Source: Amycolatopsis saalfeldensis
Lineage (GTDB): Bacteria; Actinomycetota; Actinomycetes; Mycobacteriales; Pseudonocardiaceae
DNA length: 64,000 nt
Assembly: GCF_900110575.1 (NCBI RefSeq)
Contig: NZ_FOEF01000006.1
Span: 310,001 to 374,000, forward strand
Reading direction: 5' to 3'
The stretch's first letter is position 1; each line of letters begins with the position of its first letter. Positions 47,466 through 57,655 of the stretch are shown here, one piece after another. A model generated the notes under the pieces. It was not told the DNA's origin. It made no database searches and was given only the letters and a program-made list of their open reading frames with translations. The position numbers and the translations under genes were made by a program.

Positions 47466-48449
47466 TCACAGGTGGTGGGCGAAGGATTCATACGGCGCGT
47501 CCGGCTCGCCGGTCGGCTCGAAGTGGCTGATGTTCTCCAGCGAGGTCCACCAGTCCTCGCGCGGCTTCCAGGCCGCGCGCACGCGCATCCCCATCCGCAC
47601 GTCCGCGGCGTCGCAGCCGAGCACCAGGTGCAGGAAGGCGATGTCGGCGCCGTCGAGGAGGATGTACGCCGCGACGTACGGCGGCTTGATCCGCTGGCCG
47701 AGGAACGGCACGTTGACGATGCAGAACGTGGTGACGATGCCGGTGTCGGGCAGTTCGACCTCGTCGGTGGTCGGCACGCCGTCGGTGGGGCAGGCGCCGC
47801 GCGGCGGGATGTAGACCTTGGCGCAGGCCGGGCAGCGCTGGCCGATGAGCTTGCCTTCGGCGAGCCCCCGCAGGTAGCGGCTTTCCTCGGGCGAGGCGGA
47901 ATGCCGGTAACGCAGGTGCACCGGCGTCATGACCACGCTGACCGGCGCGCCCTCCTCGCGTTTCGCGACCGGGGGCGGCGGCTCGGTGGGCGTGGTGTCG
48001 GGCGCGTCGGCGGGCAGGAAGTAGGCGATGTCGCGGATGTGGCCCACGGTCTCGTCGGCCCAGCGGACGCGCACGCGCTGTCCGGTGTGGACACTGCCGG
48101 GGTCGCCCGCGTCGAGAGCGTGCAGCAGGGTCGTGTCCGCGCCGTCGAGCCGCACCAGCACCCAGGCGAACGGGCGGGCGAGCGGCTGCCCGTCGAGCGG
48201 CCGGGCGCACCACGACCACGAGACGACGGTGCCCTCCTCGGCCACCGGCACGAACTCCGTCAGCGGCGCGGCGGTCACCGGGTCGTACTCGGGCGGGGGC
48301 ACGTGCACCCGCCCGTCGCTGCCGCGCACGCCTTCGATCCGGCGCTCGCGCAGCGCGTTCACGAACCGGCCGAGCACGGGCCCGGTCGAGCGCGTGTAGT
48401 CGAAGCCGACGTCGAGCGGGGCCGAGAGCGGTGCTTCTGAAACCGTCAC
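47466..48449 (-). CDS. Double DUF35 (zinc-ribbon/OB) acyl-CoA-binding protein (Rv3521-like)
   Basis: A 327-residue protein made of two DUF35-type OB-fold halves. Only the second has the zinc-ribbon cysteines (GQRCPACAKVYIPPRGACP); the first lacks them. An FDYTRSTGPVLGRFVNALRE helix opens the protein. DUF35 proteins are the acyl-CoA-binding partners of thiolase-like aldolases, and here it precedes Ltp4 and Ltp3 in the same operon. The GTG at 48449 has a GGGAG ribosome site, which decides the start. The promoter contains KstR sites shared with the divergent synthetase. Confidence 0.85.
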   Translation of the reverse strand: MTVSEAPLSAPLDVGFDYTRSTGPVLGRFVNALRERRIEGVRGSDGRVHVPPPEYDPVTAAPLTEFVPVAEEGTVVSWSWCARPLDGQPLARPFAWVLVRLDGADTTLLHALDAGDPGSVHTGQRVRVRWADETVGHIRDIAYFLPADAPDTTPTEPPPPVAKREEGAPVSVVMTPVHLRYRHSASPEESRYLRGLAEGKLIGQRCPACAKVYIPPRGACPTDGVPTTDEVELPDTGIVTTFCIVNVPFLGQRIKPPYVAAYILLDGADIAFLHLVLGCDAADVRMGMRVRAAWKPREDWWTSLENISHFEPTGEPDAPYESFAHHL

Positions 48450-48458
48450 GCTCCCGAG

Positions 48459-48472
48459 TGAAACACGTTCTC
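48459..48472. promoter_or_regulatory. KstR operator (DUF35 side)
   Basis: TGAAACACGTTCTC fits TnnAACnnGTTnnA at all defined positions except the last (C for A). It lies 10 bases from the GTG start of the DUF35 gene, so the site must overlap its promoter or leader. Confidence 0.8.
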
Positions 48473-48504
48473 GATTCAGGGGCAAGACACCTGTTGTGCT
48501 GTTG

Positions 48505-48518
48505 TGGAACGCGTTCTA
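48505..48518. promoter_or_regulatory. KstR operator (synthetase side)
   Basis: TGGAACGCGTTCTA is a full match to TnnAACnnGTTnnA. It ends 12 bases before the ATG of the divergent acyl-CoA synthetase gene, so repression there would be direct. Confidence 0.9.
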
Positions 48519-48529
48519 GATTTGAGGGC

Positions 48530-50059
48530 ATGAACCTCGGACTGTGGACCATCGCCGCCGCGGAACCGGACCGGACCGCGCTGGTCGACCCGGACGGCCG
48601 GGAGGTCGGCTACGGCGAGCTGGCCGCCAAAGCGAACCGGTACGCGCGCGGGCTGCGGGAGCTGGGACTCGGCGTCGGCGACGTCGTGGTGCTGCTGCAG
48701 CCGAACGGAGACGAACTCGTGGCGGCGTACTTCGCCGCGATCCAGTCCGGGCTGTACGTGGTGGTGGTGAACTGGCACCTCGTCGGCCCGGAAGTCGCCT
48801 ACATCCTGCAGGACAGCGGCGCGAAGGCGTTCCTCGCGCACGAGCGGTTCGCCGACGTCGCCGTCGCGGCGGCCGACGAGGCGGGCCTGCCGGATTCGGC
48901 CCGGTTCGCGGTGGGCGCGGTGCCCGGCTTCCACCGGGTCGAGGAACTGGGCGCGGGCCTGGGCGACGGCCGTCCCGAGGAGCGCACCGCGGGCTCGCCG
49001 ATGCTGTACACCTCCGGCACCACCGGGCGGCCCAAGGGCGTCCGGCGGCCGCTGACCGGCACCGACCCGGACCAGGTGCCCGCCGCGTCCACCTGGTTCT
49101 TCGGGATCTTCGGCCTGAAGCCGCACGACGGGCACGTGCACCTCTGCGGCTCGCCGCTGTACCACACGGCGGTGCTCAACTTCGTGGTGATTTCCTTGCA
49201 GCTGGGGCACTCCGCGGTGCTGATGGACCGCTGGGACGCGGCGGACATGCTGCGGCTGATCGAGCGGCACCGGGTCACGCACAGCCACATGGTGCCGACG
49301 CAGTTCCGGCGGCTGCTGGCGCTGCCCGACGACGTGCGCTCGGGCCACGACCTGAGCTCACTGCGCGTGATGATCCACGGCGCGGCCCCGTGCCCGCTGG
49401 AGGTCAAGCGGCGCATGCTCGACTGGTGGGGCCCGGTCGTCACGGAGTACTACGCGGCCACCGAAGGCGGCGGCACGGTGATCTCGGGGGAGGACTGGCT
49501 GCGCAAGCCGGGCTCGGTCGGCCTGCCCTGGCCGGGCTCGACGATCCGCATCCTCGACGACGCCGGCGCCGAGCTGCCCGCGGGCGAGGTCGGCACGGTG
49601 TACATGAAGATGGGCGACTCGAAGTTCGAATACCACCGCGACCCGGAGAAGACGAAGCAGTCGCGCGTCGCGGACCTGTTCACCCTCGGCGACGTCGGGC
49701 ACCTCGACGAGGACGGCTACCTGTACCTGCACGACCGCAAGGCCGACCTGATCATCTCCGGCGGCGTGAACATCTACCCGGCCGAGATCGAGGGCGAGCT
49801 GGTAATGCACCCGAAGGTCGCGGACATCGCCGTGTTCGGCCTCCCGCACGAGGACTGGGGCGAGGAGATCAAGGCCGTGGTCCAGCCGGCGGAGGGGATT
49901 TCGCCGTCACCCGAGCTGACTTCGGAGCTACTGGCCTACGCGGCGACGCGGCTGGCGCGGTTCAAGTTGCCGCGGTCGGTGGACTATCTGGACGAGCTGC
50001 CGCGCGACCCGAACGGGAAGCTGTACAAGCGGCGGATCCGGGACCGCTACGTTTCCTGA
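48530..50059 (+). CDS. Acyl-CoA synthetase in the KstR regulon
   Basis: ATP-dependent acyl-CoA ligase of 509 residues. AMP-binding motifs are MLYTSGTTGRPKGVRRPL, EYYAATEGGGTVIS, LFTLGDVGHLDEDG, and LPRDPNGKLYKR with the catalytic lysine. It is not FadD19, which is encoded separately at 52498, nor FadD3. It is expected to activate a sterol side-chain acid or a fragment released from one, because it has a KstR site in a very short leader. I do not assign a symbol. A hairpin follows the stop. Confidence 0.82.
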   Translation: MNLGLWTIAAAEPDRTALVDPDGREVGYGELAAKANRYARGLRELGLGVGDVVVLLQPNGDELVAAYFAAIQSGLYVVVVNWHLVGPEVAYILQDSGAKAFLAHERFADVAVAAADEAGLPDSARFAVGAVPGFHRVEELGAGLGDGRPEERTAGSPMLYTSGTTGRPKGVRRPLTGTDPDQVPAASTWFFGIFGLKPHDGHVHLCGSPLYHTAVLNFVVISLQLGHSAVLMDRWDAADMLRLIERHRVTHSHMVPTQFRRLLALPDDVRSGHDLSSLRVMIHGAAPCPLEVKRRMLDWWGPVVTEYYAATEGGGTVISGEDWLRKPGSVGLPWPGSTIRILDDAGAELPAGEVGTVYMKMGDSKFEYHRDPEKTKQSRVADLFTLGDVGHLDEDGYLYLHDRKADLIISGGVNIYPAEIEGELVMHPKVADIAVFGLPHEDWGEEIKAVVQPAEGISPSPELTSELLAYAATRLARFKLPRSVDYLDELPRDPNGKLYKRRIRDRYVS

Positions 50060-50066
50060 CTCCGGA

Positions 50067-50102
50067 CGAGGTGGTCACGACCGGCCGGTGGTGACCACTT
50101 CG
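50067..50102 (+). terminator. Hairpin terminator after the synthetase gene
   Basis: CGAGGTGGTCAC (50067-50078) pairs with GTGACCACTTCG (50091-50102), including one G-U pair, with a 12-base loop. It starts 8 bases after the stop codon. Confidence 0.6.
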
Positions 50103-50190
50103 CCCGGAACCGGGCCAGGTGGGGTGGCTCAGGTCGTAGCCGAGGTCCTCGAGTCCGCGGCAGAACGCGCTCAGGCCGGTGCGCGCCTCC

Positions 50191-50931
50191 CTAGATGGCG
50201 GTGGTGCCGCCGTCGGCGACCAGTTCCAGGCCGTTGACGTAGCTGGAGTCGTCGGAGGCGAGGAACAGGGCGACGGTGGCGATCTCCTCGGGGCGGCCCA
50301 TCTTTCCGCGCGGGATGAGGGATTCGAACGCGGTCTTGGCCGCCTCGTCGAACAGTTCCTCCTGTTTGGCGGTGGCGACCTGGCCGGGGGTCAGGACGTT
50401 GACCCGGATCCCGCGGTCGCGCAGTTCGTTGAGCCAGACGCGGGCCCAGGCCTGCTGGACGGCTTTGCTTCCGGCGTAGAGGCTCCAGCCGGGGAAGGCG
50501 CCGAGGGAGGCGTTGGACCCGGTCATGAGGATCGAGCCGTGGTCGTTGAGCAGCGGCAGTGCCTTCTGCACGGTGAACAGGGTGCCGCGCGCGTTGAGCC
50601 AGAAGGCGCGGTGGAACTGTTCCTCGGTGATCTGGCCGAGGACGGCGGGCTCGCCCATCCCGGCGCTGGCCCACAGCACGTCGATCGAGCCCTTTTCCCG
50701 CTTTACGGTGTCGTACAAGCGATCCAGGTCGTCCAGTTCGGCCGCGTCGCCTTGCACGGCGGTGACGTTGTCGCCGATCAGCTCGGCGGCTTCGTCCAGG
50801 GCTTCCTGCCGCCGGGCCTGGATGAACACGTGCGCTCCTTCGGCAGCGAACAGTTTCGCGCCGGCCAGCGCCATGCCGGTGGACCCGCCGGTGATCACCG
50901 CGACCTTGCCATCGAGCTTTCCCACGATCAC
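50191..50931 (-). CDS. Short-chain dehydrogenase/reductase
   Basis: An SDR of about 246 residues with ITGGSTGMALAGAKLFAAEG, a WASAGMG strand, catalytic Ser in LMTGSNASLG, YAGSKAVQQA and the C-terminal YVNGLELVADGG. It is divergent from a TetR gene with a palindrome between them, so it is probably repressed by that protein, a common detoxification pairing. GTG starts at 50931 and 50925 are both possible. The substrate is unknown. Confidence 0.82.
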   Translation of the reverse strand: MIVGKLDGKVAVITGGSTGMALAGAKLFAAEGAHVFIQARRQEALDEAAELIGDNVTAVQGDAAELDDLDRLYDTVKREKGSIDVLWASAGMGEPAVLGQITEEQFHRAFWLNARGTLFTVQKALPLLNDHGSILMTGSNASLGAFPGWSLYAGSKAVQQAWARVWLNELRDRGIRVNVLTPGQVATAKQEELFDEAAKTAFESLIPRGKMGRPEEIATVALFLASDDSSYVNGLELVADGGTTAI

Positions 50932-51033
50932 TCCGTTGTCTTGAAGGGGTCTTCGAAGCAGCCAGGCTCTTATGAACACCAGTCTGTGTACTTAACGTAT
51001 CCGACGGTCGAGGGGAAGCGCAAGCTAAGTACA

Positions 51034-51051
51034 CCGTTCGGTACCGAACGG
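51034..51051. promoter_or_regulatory. TetR-type operator palindrome
   Basis: CCGTTCGGTACCGAACGG, a perfect 18-bp palindrome, ends 16 bases before the TetR start codon. A second, wider inverted repeat lies around it: GTGTACTTA at 50986-50994 and TAAGTACAC at 51026-51034. Both are in the gap with the divergent SDR gene. Confidence 0.7.
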
Positions 51052-51067
51052 GTCTATGCTGAACGGC

Positions 51068-51643
51068 ATGACGGAGTTGGAAAAGGGCCCTACCGGCCGG
51101 CGCCGCGGCCGGGGCGCCCGCGAGCGCATCCTCGGTGCGTCACAGCAGCTGTTCCGCGATCAGGGCATCAACCGCACCGGCATGGACCAGCTCTGCGCCG
51201 CGGCCCAGGTGTCCAAGCGCACGGCCTACCAGCACTTCGCCGGCAAGGACGAGCTCGTCGCCGAATACCTGCGCCGATTCGATCCCGGCTTCATGTCGGG
51301 CGTGTTCGACCGCGCCGACCTCACGCCCCGCGAACGGCTCCTCGCCGCTTTCGAGATGCCCGCGTCCACGCCGCTTTGCCCCTACCTCGCGGCGGCCGTC
51401 GAACTCCACGACCCCCAGCACCCCGCGTCCCAGTACGCGCGCGACTACAAGACCGCCATCGCCGCGCGGCTCGCCGAAACCGCCCGCGAAGCCGGCGCCA
51501 CCGACCCCGGGCAGCTCGGCGAACAACTGGCGCTGCTCATCGACGGCGCCTCGGCCCGCACCCGGGTCCTCGACCGCGAATCGTTCTCCACCGCCGCCGC
51601 CATCGCCGCGGTCCTCATCGACAACGCGATCCCCACGGCATAG
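51068..51643 (+). CDS. TetR-family regulator
   Basis: A 191-residue TetR repressor: helix-turn-helix at about 17-62 (RERILGASQQLFRDQGINRT, LCAAAQVSKRTAYQHFAGKD), then a ligand domain with CPYLAAAVELHDPQHPA. Its own operator palindrome is at 51034. The likely target is the divergent SDR gene. The ATG at 51068 is used; an ATG four codons upstream would run into the palindrome. Confidence 0.85.
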   Translation: MTELEKGPTGRRRGRGARERILGASQQLFRDQGINRTGMDQLCAAAQVSKRTAYQHFAGKDELVAEYLRRFDPGFMSGVFDRADLTPRERLLAAFEMPASTPLCPYLAAAVELHDPQHPASQYARDYKTAIAARLAETAREAGATDPGQLGEQLALLIDGASARTRVLDRESFSTAAAIAAVLIDNAIPTA

Positions 51644-51652
51644 CCGCCGGCG

Positions 51653-52435
51653 TCATTTGCCCTGGAACCGCGGTTTCCGCTTCTCCGCGAACGCCCGCGG
51701 CCCCTCCTTCGCGTCGGCGGAGGAGAACACCTCGATGCCGTACTTCGCGTCCAGCTTGAAGGCTTCCTCTTCGTGCATGCCTTCGGTGTCGCGCATGGTC
51801 TTCAGGATCGCGCGGACGGCGAGCGGGCCGTTCGCGTCGATCAGCGACGCGATCTCCAGCGCGCGCGAGAGGGCCTGGCCGTCGGGGACCACGTGGCCGA
51901 TCAGGCCGATCGCCAGTGCCTCCTCGGCGGTGATGTGGCGGCCGGTCAGCAGCAGGTCGGCGGCGACGGTGTACGGGATCTGGCGCGGCAGCCGCACGGC
52001 GGAGCCGCCCATCGGGAACAGGCTCCAGCGGGCTTCGGAGACGCCGAAGCGCGCGCTCGTGCCGGCCACGCGGATGTCCGTGCCCTGCAGGATTTCCGTG
52101 CCGCCGGCGATCGCGGGGCCTTCGACGGCGGCGATCAGCGGTTTGGTCAGGCGGCGGCCCTTCAGCAGGCCCTCGATGCGGCTCGGGTCGAACGCGCCTT
52201 CGCCGAACGCCGGGGCGTTGCGGGCCATCGACTTGAGGTCCGCGCCCGCGCAGAACGCGCCGCCCGCGCCGGTCAGCACGCAGCTGCGGACTTCGTCGTC
52301 GGCGTCGACCCGGTCCCAGGCCTCGACCATGATCGCGAGCATCTCGCCCGAGAGCGCGTTTCGCGCCTCGGGCCGGTTCATGGTGACGACGAGCGTGTGG
52401 CCCTCCAGTGTCACCAGTGCGTGCGGCTCAGCCAC
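51653..52435 (-). CDS. echA19: EchA19, sterol side-chain enoyl-CoA hydratase
   Basis: Enoyl-CoA hydratase (260 residues) of side-chain beta-oxidation. It has [16 protein letters not shown], the oxyanion segment [16 protein letters not shown], and [20 protein letters not shown]. It is divergent from fadD19 and shares the KstR site, as Rv3516/Rv3515c in M. tuberculosis. The GTG at 52435 has a GGGAGG site 7 bases before it. Confidence 0.92.
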   Translation of the reverse strand: MAEPHALVTLEGHTLVVTMNRPEARNALSGEMLAIMVEAWDRVDADDEVRSCVLTGAGGAFCAGADLKSMARNAPAFGEGAFDPSRIEGLLKGRRLTKPLIAAVEGPAIAGGTEILQGTDIRVAGTSARFGVSEARWSLFPMGGSAVRLPRQIPYTVAADLLLTGRHITAEEALAIGLIGHVVPDGQALSRALEIASLIDANGPLAVRAILKTMRDTEGMHEEEAFKLDAKYGIEVFSSADAKEGPRAFAEKRKPRFQGK

Positions 52436-52473
52436 CGAATCCTCCCGGCAGTCCCAGGGTCATTGCCCAGAAC

Positions 52474-52487
52474 GATAACATGTTCTA
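52474..52487. promoter_or_regulatory. KstR operator between echA19 and fadD19
   Basis: GATAACATGTTCTA fits TnnAACnnGTTnnA at all defined positions except the first (G for T). It lies 10 bases before the fadD19 start, consistent with a short or absent leader. Confidence 0.85.
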
Positions 52488-52497
52488 CTTTAGGGGA

Positions 52498-54093
52498 GTG
52501 GCACTCAACATCGCGGATTTACTCGAGCACGCCGTCGACGCCGTGCCGGAACGCGTCGCGGTCGTGTGCGGCGAGAGGCAGGTGACGTTCGCGGAGCTGG
52601 AGGCCCGCGCGAACCGCCTGGCCCACCACCTCGCCGCCCACGGCGTGGGACGCGGTTCCCACATCGGTGTCTATTCACGCAACTCCATCGAGGCCCTGGA
52701 GGCCATGTTCGCCGCGTACAAGCTGCGCGCCATCGCGGTGAACGTCAACTACCGCTATGTCCACGGCGAGCTGCGCTACCTGTTCGACAACGCCGACCTG
52801 GTCGCCCTCGTGCACGAGCGCCGGTACGCGGACAAGGTCGCCGCGGTGCTCCCGGAAACCCCAAAACTGAAACACGTTGTCGTCATCGAAGACGGTTCGG
52901 ACACCGTCTACGAGACCGGCGTGGAGTACGAGGCGGCGCTGGCGGAGAACTCGCCCGAGCGTGACTTCGAAGAGCGCAGCGCCGACGATCTGTACATCCT
53001 CTACACCGGCGGCACCACCGGCTATCCGAAGGGCGTGCTCTGGCGTCACGAGGACATCTGGCGCGCGCTCGGCGGCGGCATCAACTTCATCACCGGCGAG
53101 TACGTGCCCGACGAGTGGACGCTCGCCGAGCAGGGCAAGGCCGGCTCGCTGGTGCGGCTGCCGGCCGCTCCGCTGATCCACGGCGCCGCCCAGTGGGCAG
53201 CGTTCGGCGCCCTGTTCACCGGCAGCCCGGTCGTGTTCGTGCCGCAGTTCGACGCGCACCAGGTGTGGCAGGCCGTGCAGGCGCACAAGGTCCAGGTGCT
53301 CACCATCGTCGGCGACGCCATGGCGCGGCCGCTGATCGAGGCGCTGCGCGAGGGTGGCTACGACACGTCGTCGCTCGCCGCGGTTTCGAGCCACGCCGCG
53401 CTGTTCTCGCAGTCGGTCAAGCAGGAGCTGCTGGGCCTGCTGCCGAACGTCGTGATCACCGACGCCATCGGCTCCTCGGAAAGCGGTTTCACCGGGATCG
53501 GCATGGTGGGCAAGGATTCCGACCACAGCGCGGGCCCGCGGGTCGCGTTCGGCAAGGACGCGATCCTGCTCGACGAAGACGGCGCGCTGGTCGAGCCGAA
53601 GGCCGGCGCGATCGGGCTGATCGGCCGCCGCGGGCACGTGCCGCTGGGCTACTACAACGACCCGGAGAAGAGCCGCACGATCTTCGTGGACGTCGGCGGC
53701 GTCCGGTACGTCGTGCCCGGCGACTACGCGCGGTACGAGGAGGACGGCACGGTCACGCTGCTGGGCCGCGGCTCGCAGTGCGTGAACACCGGCGGGGAGA
53801 AGGTGTACCCCGAAGAGGTCGAGGGCGCGCTGAAGTCGCACCCCGACGTGTTCGACGCGCTGGTGATCGGCATCCCGGACGAGCGGCTCGGCCAGCGCGT
53901 GGCCGCCGTCGTGCAGACGCGGCCGGGTGTGACGCCGGACCTCGAGGCGATCGAGGCGCACGTGCGCACCGAGGTCGCCGGCTACAAGGTGCCGCGCACG
54001 GTCTGGCTGGCCGAGGAGATCGGCCGGTCGCCGAGCGGCAAACCCGACTACCCGTGGGCGCAGCGTTACGCCGCGGACCACGAACCCGCCTAG
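52498..54093 (+). CDS. fadD19: FadD19, sterol side-chain CoA ligase
   Basis: CoA ligase (531 residues) that activates the C26 acid of the sterol side chain, including C-24-branched sterols. The opening ALNIADLLEHAVDAVPERVA matches FadD19 closely, followed by LYTGGTTGYPKGVLWRHEDI, DAIGSSESGFTGIG, VPGDYARYEEDGTVTLLGRG and SGKPDYPWAQR with the catalytic lysine. The GTG at 52498 is chosen by this N-terminus; a start at 52480 would lie inside the KstR site. No good ribosome site precedes the GTG, so leaderless translation is plausible. Confidence 0.93.
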   Translation: MALNIADLLEHAVDAVPERVAVVCGERQVTFAELEARANRLAHHLAAHGVGRGSHIGVYSRNSIEALEAMFAAYKLRAIAVNVNYRYVHGELRYLFDNADLVALVHERRYADKVAAVLPETPKLKHVVVIEDGSDTVYETGVEYEAALAENSPERDFEERSADDLYILYTGGTTGYPKGVLWRHEDIWRALGGGINFITGEYVPDEWTLAEQGKAGSLVRLPAAPLIHGAAQWAAFGALFTGSPVVFVPQFDAHQVWQAVQAHKVQVLTIVGDAMARPLIEALREGGYDTSSLAAVSSHAALFSQSVKQELLGLLPNVVITDAIGSSESGFTGIGMVGKDSDHSAGPRVAFGKDAILLDEDGALVEPKAGAIGLIGRRGHVPLGYYNDPEKSRTIFVDVGGVRYVVPGDYARYEEDGTVTLLGRGSQCVNTGGEKVYPEEVEGALKSHPDVFDALVIGIPDERLGQRVAAVVQTRPGVTPDLEAIEAHVRTEVAGYKVPRTVWLAEEIGRSPSGKPDYPWAQRYAADHEPA

Positions 54094-54101
54094 GAGCGAG
54101 C

Positions 54102-55208
54102 ATGCGGACTTCCCTGTGCGACCGGTTCGGCATCGAGCTGCCGATCGTCGGCTTCACGCCGTCGGAGCACGTCGCGGCCGCGATCAGCCGTGCCGGCGGG
54201 CTCGGGGTGCTCGGCTGCGTCCGGTTCAACGACGCCGCCGAGCTCGATCGCGTGCTGGACTGGATGGACGAGCACACCGACGGGAAGCCCTACGGGGTCG
54301 ACATCGTGATGCCGGCGAAGATCCCCGAAGAGGGCAGCCAGGTCGACCTCACGAAGCTGATCCCGGACGGCCACCGGGCCTTTGTCGACAAAGTGCTGCG
54401 GGAGCTGTCGGTGCCCCCGCTGCCGGACGACACCGACGAGCGGGCCGGCGTGCTCGGCTGGCTGCACTCGGTCGCCCGGTCCCATGTGGACGTCGCGCTG
54501 AAGCACCGGATCAGCCTGATCGCGAACGCGCTGGGCTCGCCGCCGCCGGACGTGATCGAGCTCGCGCACGCGGCGGGCGTGCCCGTGGCCGCGCTGGCGG
54601 GCAAGGCCGAGCACGCGGTGCGGCATGTCGACAACGGCGTGGACTTCGTGGTGGCGCAGGGTTACGAGGCGGGCGGGCACACCGGCGAGATCGCGTCGAT
54701 GGTGCTGGTGCCGGAGATCGTGGACGCCGTCGGCTCGCGGGTGCCGGTGCTCGCCGCGGGCGGCATCGGCTCCGGCCGCCAGATGGCGGCGGCGCTGGCG
54801 CTCGGCGCGGCGGGGGTGTGGATGGGCTCGTTCTGGCTCGCCACCGAGGAGTACCTCCAGACCATGGCGGACTCCGGTGGCATGCAACAGGCCCTGGTCG
54901 GCGCGACCTCGGCGGACACCGTCCGCACCCGCATCTACACCGGCAAGCCCGCACGCCTGCTCAAGACCCGCTGGACGGAGGCCTGGACCGCGCCGGACGC
55001 GCCCGAGCCGCTGCCCATGCCGTTGCAGAACCTGCTGGTTTCCCAGGCGCACAACCGGATCCACGCCTCGGGCGACCCGAGTGTGGTGTCCATGCCGGTG
55101 GGCCAGATCGTCGGCCGGATGGACCGGGTCCGCCCGGTCGCCGACGTGATCGCCGAGCTGGTGAGCGGGTACGAGGAAGCGTTGGCACGGCTGGAAAAAA
55201 CGCGCTGA
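54102..55208 (+). CDS. Nitronate-monooxygenase-like flavoprotein
   Basis: A 368-residue FMN enzyme of the nitronate monooxygenase (2-nitropropane dioxygenase-like) family. It has ELPIVGFTPSEHVAAAISRA, a substrate-side VVAQGYEAGGHTGEI with the usual histidine, and phosphate loops VLAAGGIGSGRQMAAALALG and GVWMGSFWLATEE. It is 8 bases from the fadD19 stop and probably in the same KstR-controlled unit, so a sterol side-chain oxidoreductase role is possible; it is distinct from IpdC. A TAGGAG ribosome site precedes the ATG. Confidence 0.8.
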   Translation: MRTSLCDRFGIELPIVGFTPSEHVAAAISRAGGLGVLGCVRFNDAAELDRVLDWMDEHTDGKPYGVDIVMPAKIPEEGSQVDLTKLIPDGHRAFVDKVLRELSVPPLPDDTDERAGVLGWLHSVARSHVDVALKHRISLIANALGSPPPDVIELAHAAGVPVAALAGKAEHAVRHVDNGVDFVVAQGYEAGGHTGEIASMVLVPEIVDAVGSRVPVLAAGGIGSGRQMAAALALGAAGVWMGSFWLATEEYLQTMADSGGMQQALVGATSADTVRTRIYTGKPARLLKTRWTEAWTAPDAPEPLPMPLQNLLVSQAHNRIHASGDPSVVSMPVGQIVGRMDRVRPVADVIAELVSGYEEALARLEKTR

Positions 55209-55211
55209 AGA

Positions 55212-55257
55212 CTCGTGAGTGGCTATGCCGGTCAGAACCGGCATAGCCACTCACGAG
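55212..55257. terminator. Very strong 21-bp palindromic terminator
   Basis: A perfect 21-bp stem (55212-55232 pairs with 55237-55257) with a 4-base CAGA loop, between convergent genes. The stem ends read CTCGTGAGTGGC and GCCACTCACGAG. Similar GTGAGTG/CACTCAC hairpins are, from memory, a recurrent element in Amycolatopsis genomes, which would make it a dispersed repeat used as a terminator. Only one copy is in this window. Confidence 0.85.
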
Positions 55258-55262
55258 CGTTT

Positions 55263-57081
<1,819 letters not shown>

Positions 57082-57089
57082 CCGTTCGC

Positions 57090-57116
57090 TGTCACATTCA
57101 AGACGCCCGTCTCGTC
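57090..57116 (+). promoter_or_regulatory. ECF41-type promoter for the DoxX gene
   Basis: TGTCACA (57090-57096), exactly 16 bases, CGTC (57113-57116). This is the published ECF41 promoter pattern, TGTCACA-N16-CGTC. It lies 48 bases before the DoxX start codon. A CCGGCC/GGCCGG hairpin at 57128-57143 and the ribosome site AGGAGGGAG follow. Confidence 0.7.
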
Positions 57117-57163
57117 CCCTCCGTTGTCCGGCCGAGTGGCCGGCCCTAGGAGGGAGCACAACG

Positions 57164-57544
57164 ATGAACGCCGCACTCTGGACCGGGCAGATCTTCCTGG
57201 CCCTCATCTTCGCGCTGTCGGGTGTCTTGAAGTCGACCATGTCGCGGCAGCGGATGCTGGAAACCGGCCAGACCGGCGCCGCCGCGTACCCGGTGCCGGT
57301 GGTCCGCTTCGCCGCGATCTGCGAGCTGATCGCCGTGCTCGGCCTGATCCTCCCGCAGCTCACCGGCATCGCCCCGGCGCTCACCGGCTGGGCCGCGGTC
57401 GGCCTCGTGGTGGTGATGATCGGCGCGATGGCGAGCCACGGCCGGCTCGCGATCGTGCAGCACAAGCCCGCGGAATGGCGCAACGTCGGCGTCAATGTGG
57501 CGCTGGCCGCGGTGTGTGTCTTCGTGGCAGTCGGTCGCCTCTGA
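57164..57544 (+). CDS. DoxX-family membrane protein
   Basis: A 126-residue membrane protein with four hydrophobic helices, of the DoxX type: LIFALSGVLKSTMSRQRMLE, then VPVVRFAAICELIAVLGLIL with the conserved Glu in the second helix. DoxX proteins are small quinone- or redox-linked membrane proteins, often under ECF41-type sigma control. A strong AGGAGGGAG is upstream, and the ECF41-like promoter at 57090 suggests control by an ECF41 factor encoded elsewhere. Confidence 0.82.
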   Translation: MNAALWTGQIFLALIFALSGVLKSTMSRQRMLETGQTGAAAYPVPVVRFAAICELIAVLGLILPQLTGIAPALTGWAAVGLVVVMIGAMASHGRLAIVQHKPAEWRNVGVNVALAAVCVFVAVGRL

Positions 57545-57655
57545 GGTTGAAGATAACGGAACGATAACTCGTCCGGTCCACTATTCGGGGTCGGTTCACC
57601 TCCGGTTCGCTCCGGCGACAAGCGGCGTTGGTGACGGGCAGCGACCGTAGCCGCC

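Noticed and set aside
48530..50059. FadD19 as identity of this synthetase
   Set aside because: The gene at 52498 matches FadD19 much better, including the N-terminus and the echA19 partner.
50103..50190. Minus-strand fragment encoding a FCRGLEDLGYDLSHP-like peptide
   Set aside because: Only about 28 residues with no start or domain; it might be a leftover of a gene but cannot be assigned.
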